Positions 59,154-64,000 of a DNA stretch of 64,000 nucleotides are shown in pieces; the first letter of the stretch is position 1; each line of letters starts with the position of its first letter. The notes under the pieces were generated by a model, which made no database searches, was not told the DNA's origin, and worked only from the letters and a program-made list of their open reading frames with translations. The position numbers and the translations under genes were made by a program. This DNA comes from Aphelenchoides besseyi (lineage: Eukaryota > Nematoda > Chromadorea > Rhabditida > Aphelenchoididae). The stretch is from the NCBI GenBank assembly GCA_024699855.1, contig JAMPIQ010000002.1, positions 6,758,001 through 6,822,000 on the forward strand, given 5' to 3'.

Positions 59154-61095
59154 ATGGCCGAAATTGAAGTGATTGCAACTCCGAGAAAGGACATTAAAAT
59201 GGAAAAGAACGATGCAGAAACAAAGAAACAACAGGAACTTGAACGACGTCTTTTTGGTAATAACGGCGGTTCATCGAGTTTGTGGGCCGTGACATCGGAT
59301 CTGGAGTCTTCTGAAAACGACGAAGACGACGAGCAACCGGTTTCCAAACGATCCAAAAAAGTCGGTATACAGATTTTGGCATCTGTTTCAACGATTATTT
59401 CAGAGCACTTCCAATGCTGTTTGGGAAGACGAAGACGATGCTAACATTGCAGTTGATGGCAAGTATCTGCGCAAGATTGCGCCCGACTCCAAAGTGGCTC
59501 GAGATCTTGGCAAGAAACAAAAAACAGAAAAAATTGGAAAAGAACTTCGACAAAAGTACGCGGAATTGGCGGGTGTTGGTCGTAAACCGGAATGGTTGCA
59601 GAAAATCGAAGGTGAATTGCCATCAAATCTAAACAATCAGAATTGTGTTTTAGAAGACAAACAAACTGAAAAGACGGAGAATGTGTCGGAGGATTCGGAT
59701 GAAGAAGAAGCAATTGCTGCGTTGAATGGTATGAGCCGGACGTCCAAGAAGTGGCTTTCAACATCCAAATCTTTACCACGAGAGTACTTGCAAGTCAATC
59801 GTTTACCTGATCCAACTGCCGCGCAAAATACGGTAGTTGAAATAATTCGATTGTTAGTGAGTTCAATTCTTCTAGGACGGTCTACGGGCATTGCGTTTCC
59901 ATCCAACTCAACCGGTTTTGATCGTTGCTTCTCAATCGGCTGTGCAATTGTTTCAAGTGAACAACTTTCTTTATAAGTTTCAACATCTTTTCAAATTTTA
60001 GGTCTCACAAACGACTACAAACTTACAACGAACGCGCGGTGATTCATTTCTTCAAAGCGTAAGCATTAAACGTTGTGATTTGGACTACATGGCTTTGCAT
60101 GACGATGGAGCTTCCATTTTTCTTTCGTCATCGAAGAACGTAAGTTACAAACAAGCATCTAATCGAAGATTGATATTTTCCTATACAGAGCGGTTACTAT
60201 TCGTACAATCTACTAGATGGTCATTTGAGTCGTCACGAGTTTCCAATGGGTTAGTTAGTCAACACTTGATGTCATCTGATCTTCTTTTCAGGTTTATCGT
60301 TCAACCGACACCACAAAATGAATCCAACTTGTCGGTTATCGACAAGTGGGAGGTATTTGGCAATGATTTTGAATCTTGAGGTTCATGTTTATATTCTAAA
60401 TACCATGGAGCACGTGCATACGTTTAAAGCAAATTCCGAGGTTGTAGACTTGAGTTTTTCTGCAATGGATGAAAACAAGATTTTTGGTTTAACAGGTCAG
60501 TTAGTGGACTTATGATTATGAACTATTAATAAGTTTAGCAACGGGAAATGGTTATGTTTGGGATTTACGGGTTTTGAACGATCAGCACACATTTCAAGAC
60601 GAAGGGTCATTTTGTGGAACTACGTTGTGTGTGAGCTCCAATGAGCAATTCCTGGCTTGCGGGTACGTGCTATAACAGATGAAGTCTTTAAATGAATTGA
60701 TTTCAGTTCAAACACTGGAGTCGTTAATGTCTACAACGCGTCAACGGTCACCAATTCCACTGAACCAAAACCTCTTTACACGCTTTTAAATCTCACGACT
60801 TCTGTTGACTTCTTGAATTTCAATCGGAACAATGAAATGCTTGCCATTGGATCAAAAGATAAAGTGAGTTTCTTTTTACTGGTCGTTTTATTCATGAGAT
60901 TTTTAGGCAATGGCATATCGTATTGTTCATATGCAAACAGGCACCGTATTCAAGAATTTTCCACCCAAACAAGAAATGTTGGCAAAAGACCATTACTGTT
61001 GCGCTGATTTTTCGCCTAACGGAGGCTTCGCGGCGTTCGGAAACAGCACCGGACCTGTTCGTCTTTATCGTTTGAATCACTACAAAACCTATTAA
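59154..61095 (+). CDS. UTP18: U3 snoRNA-associated protein 18 homologue (UTP18), WD-repeat
   Basis: UTP18 is a UtpB-module subunit of the small-subunit processome and also recruits the exosome helicase MTR4 in other species. The N-terminal part is charged and disordered (QQELERRLFGNNGGSSSLWA, SEDSDEEEAIAALNGMSR). The WD propeller follows: DGLRALRFHPTQPVLIVASQ, YYYSYNLLDGHLSRHEFPM, ATGNGYVWDLRVLNDQHTFQ, GVVNVYNASTVTNS and AAFGNSTGPVRLYRLNHYKT. It stops at 61093-61095. A 43-nt intron (GTAGTTG...TTCTAG, about 59833-59875) is needed to reach the GLRALRFHP frame. It starts 172 bases after the RPB1 stop, in the same direction. Confidence 0.9.
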
Positions 61096-64000
61096 AAATG
61101 TTGTTAGAGTTATTTGTTAAGTTGTTGTTTACTGTTGAAATTTTACCAACATTAAAGTTAAAATGGCCATCTGATTAGAGAGTTGATTGTCCAAAAGCTA
61201 GCCACGAAGTTGATGTTGATCTTAAACCTTTTAACTACCACGATAATCTAAACAGAGAAAGAATTCGAGTGCTTCTTTGAATTTTACGTTTGTTGAAATC
61301 CAAGGTTTTCAACAGCTCCAACTCACCCTCCGATTCATTACGAAAGTTTTTGCTTTGATTCTGAATGTTGTCTTAGAGTAGGAATCGTGTTAATTTTTGA
61401 GTCGAGAAAAAGGTCTTCAATAAAGCTTCAATCTCTTGACCGCAATGTTGTTTGTTCTTCCATTAACACGAGGAAAATATTCATTTTTAACTTTCTATAG
61501 CACAATTGAATTCATGCGAAACCAAAGGTCAAATATTTACATCGTTTTCCGCTTATCAGCCGACAATCAACGGGTTAAATCCGCGATGTTCAGCGCCTCT
61601 CGCTTACTCATTCGGTTCGTTTTCGAATAAGAACGTGAACATCCGTTTGAGTTCTCATTTGACCCGCACAACGAATGGAATGATCATTAGTTGAAAGATC
61701 CGTTAGATGACGCCAAATGTCATTAGTTTGATTAAATAGCCAGGTGTTGACAATTGCTCTTGGATTGCTCCAATTCTGACTCTTCCCAATTGATATTGAG
61801 TTTCCAAGCCTACAACTTGTTAATTTGCGGTCAGTAGTTATTTTCGAATGTTCTTTTTGATGTCAACTCAAATTACAACAAGACTTTGCATCCTAAACAA
61901 GGATTTTGAACAGCTGATTAGTTTTATGTGCTTCTCACTTATGTGTCCATTCTATTTGCCCTCAAACAACTGGCGATTGCTTTAGGCGGCAACAAATGTG
62001 GTTAATGGTCAGGAGACTCATTTTCCGTTTGCATTTCGTGGTTGACTCATTGGATCAAAATGAAGAAGAGGAAGATTGTTGAATGGGTTTGAATGTTCGC
62101 AACATCTTGATGGCAATAGATACCTCCTGTGGTTAGATGGTTTAATTGCTCGCGAATATTTGCGCTCGTTGATCTGCCCGTTTGAACCGCGAAATCTCGT
62201 GATGTCGTTTGAGGGAAACTGCGCGTCGAGTGTTTTGTTTCACCCGGACGACGTTGGTTTTGTAATCGCGAGTGTTCTCTTGACAGCGATAACACAACTT
62301 TCAACTTCGTTCGTGAGCCGCTAGCCTCCGATTTGCAATATGGTTTCCAATTGGAAAGATCATTTTGCGTTTGATCACGACAATCACAACAAACTCGAGG
62401 ATCTCGTTTCCTACAATTTGTTCGCAATTAACCGTGAATTTACTCGACGCTTTTTTGTACGCTCGTTCTCTCGATCTTCGTGTGTCGGTTTCACTTTCGC
62501 TTCGGGCCGACGCGCTTTCTACCGGGGGTTTCAGGCGCATCAGAAAGCAGTCGTTCCGTTTGCGCCCAAAGTCTCTTCAGACGTTCCCGGACGGTTTTTT
62601 GCGTTTAGCAACTTCTGCCGCTCATTTGCCTGCGGATATGTTGGACGTTCTTTTGTCTTTGCGATCAATCAGTTGGGCCGCAGATTTGCGGACACACGTC
62701 GTTTCTTTTCGATCATGATCTTCGCGTTGACCTTTTGCGTCACAAGCATTGGGATTTGCATTCTAACCGTCGACTACACGTCTTGAAACGCTTTTTGTTC
62801 TCAATTTTGTTGGAGTTTTACGCGTTCGCTCTGTGATCACGCCTTTGTTTACAAGTGGAAAGTTGTCTTTTGTATGCTCCAGACCCGAAAAGGTTTTTTG
62901 TGTTCAACGAGTTTCCAATCACGGTCCTGTTGACTGGAGAGCTCTGATTAAGCCGAGTGCTCATTGTCGTCTATCCGATCTAAAAGGCGGCTAACACGAG
63001 GATCCAACACCCTTTCGTTGGAAGCGGATCTTGAAAGTGAAATTCGAAACGCGCAAATTCCCGGAGAGATTTGTTGGAAATTTTCATTGAAATCTTCGTT
63101 CTGTGGCCGTTCAGTGGCCAATGAAACGACAGTTCTCCGTTGAATTGAACTTGTGAGCAGGATCCCCCGACTATCATCGATGTTTCTGTTAACTAATGCT
63201 CCAGTGCACGAAAATTTTCGTCGCTCAATTCGCCGATTTCAGCGAAACTCGTCTTTATCCCGTTTCAACATCGAATCTCGATGTCCGTTTGGTGCGCGTA
63301 TTAGTCGGACCGTGAAAATCGTTGAGCGATTCGAAATTCACGTTGCGGTCAATAAGATGCCTGTTGGTGGCGTTTTTTGGATGTTAATTTTGTTTATCCT
63401 CCACAAAATTCGTTTGACCAAAACACTCCAAAGGGTGCAAACATTTCCTTTGTCCATCTGAACATAATTGCTTCCGCATTCTGCTTTCAAAAGCGACCAC
63501 CACTGATGACTAATTGCGAGCTCTCGAACTAAATAAACGCTTCGTCCAAATTCATTTTCGTTTTAATTGACTGAACTTTGATCTGATCATCTCGTTTAAG
63601 ATCATCCAAATTTGGTCTCAGGTTTTTACTGCGTTCACACAATTTCCGTTCGCCCCACAACGGAAATGAATTCGGTCGTAAGACGAAGACCAAACTTATT
63701 CGTTTTTGTTTTTCAACGTTTTTCCAATTAAATTCGATCGATGTTGCGCGTTTTATGTCCGGTCATCTCGCTGGGGTGGCGAGAAGAAACGGCACCAAAA
63801 ACTAATGAAAAACCATTCGACTGTGGAGAGACGTTCCAAATAAAAGAAAGTGGCCACGAGGTCAAAAGTCAGACGTTGAAACTGCTATCAGTTAGATCTA
63901 TGGTTGCTGGCTGGGTGTAGAGTTCACAAAACATCCATTTTGTTGCTTGATGTTTAGCTTTTACCTGCACTTACCGTAATTGTCCTTAATGGCTTTGTTG
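61096..64000. other. No recognisable gene
   Basis: 2.9 kb. Around 62340-62790 two long plus frames (148 and 117 codons) overlap each other and minus frames, in a stretch richer in G and C. None shows a family motif. The 148-codon frame ends with a hydrophobic segment (FSIMIFALTFCVTSIGICIL) that might be a membrane helix. No repeats or RNA genes seen. Confidence 0.4.

Noticed and set aside
62340..62786. 148-codon plus frame ending in a hydrophobic stretch
   Set aside because: Overlaps another long plus frame and minus frames, no family pattern and no poly(A) signal noted; kept only as a remark.

Overview
The window is animal DNA, most likely from a nematode. The genes are split by very short GT-AG introns (many of 41-45 nt, acceptors TTTAG/TTTCAG). 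There is an UNC-42/PROP1-type homeobox gene, several small secreted Cys-rich proteins with LU/ET-like spacing, tandem galectins and Tc1/mariner elements. I could not place it to genus. There are no CRISPR arrays, operon-type ribosome binding sites or prokaryotic signals.

Layout, left to right. 1-4896: no recognisable gene. 4897-12148 (+): KLHDC3, RCE1, a decayed dihydroxyacetone-kinase (TKFC/DAK) fragment, a trypsin-like peptidase gene whose last exon has been hit by a small non-LTR retroelement, a short gene of unknown function, and MRGBP/Eaf7. 12323-17808 (-): acetyl-CoA synthetase, then a secreted Cys-rich protein. 19943-23530 (-): NADH-cytochrome b5 reductase. Its 2.1-kb intron holds, on the opposite strand, a complete TATA-to-poly(A) gene built from a mariner transposase DNA-binding domain. 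24828-26394 (-): eRF1. 27098-28001: a deleted Tc1/mariner-type element. 28752-30690 (-): two tandem galectins. 31166-35375 (-): two small secreted Cys-rich proteins (one carrying a transposon in its intron), a protease-less calpain domain III protein and a 62-residue ORF. 36185-37140 (+): a secreted protein, perhaps cystatin-like. 37298-40493 (-): the homeobox gene. 42734-45950 (+): a secreted His/Pro-rich protein and two tandem tetraspan membrane proteins. 46869-50022 (+): an ankyrin-repeat protein. 50385-50924 (-) and 51143-51901 (+): PFDN5 and TXNDC9, head to head. 52364-58981 (+): RPB1 with its C-terminal domain (CTD). 59154-61095 (+): UTP18. 61096-64000: no recognisable gene.

Most genes are housekeeping: RNA polymerase II, translation termination, ribosome biogenesis, chaperonin cofactors, acetyl-CoA synthesis and CAAX processing. 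The striking items are the nested mariner-derived gene, the RPB1 CTD cut into exons of whole heptads (two of them single-heptad 21-nt exons) with no Thr at heptad position 4, the retroelement that rewrote the C-terminus of a peptidase, and the calpain domain III protein without a protease. All gene models were made by eye from splice signals and remembered family patterns; none was checked against transcripts or databases.
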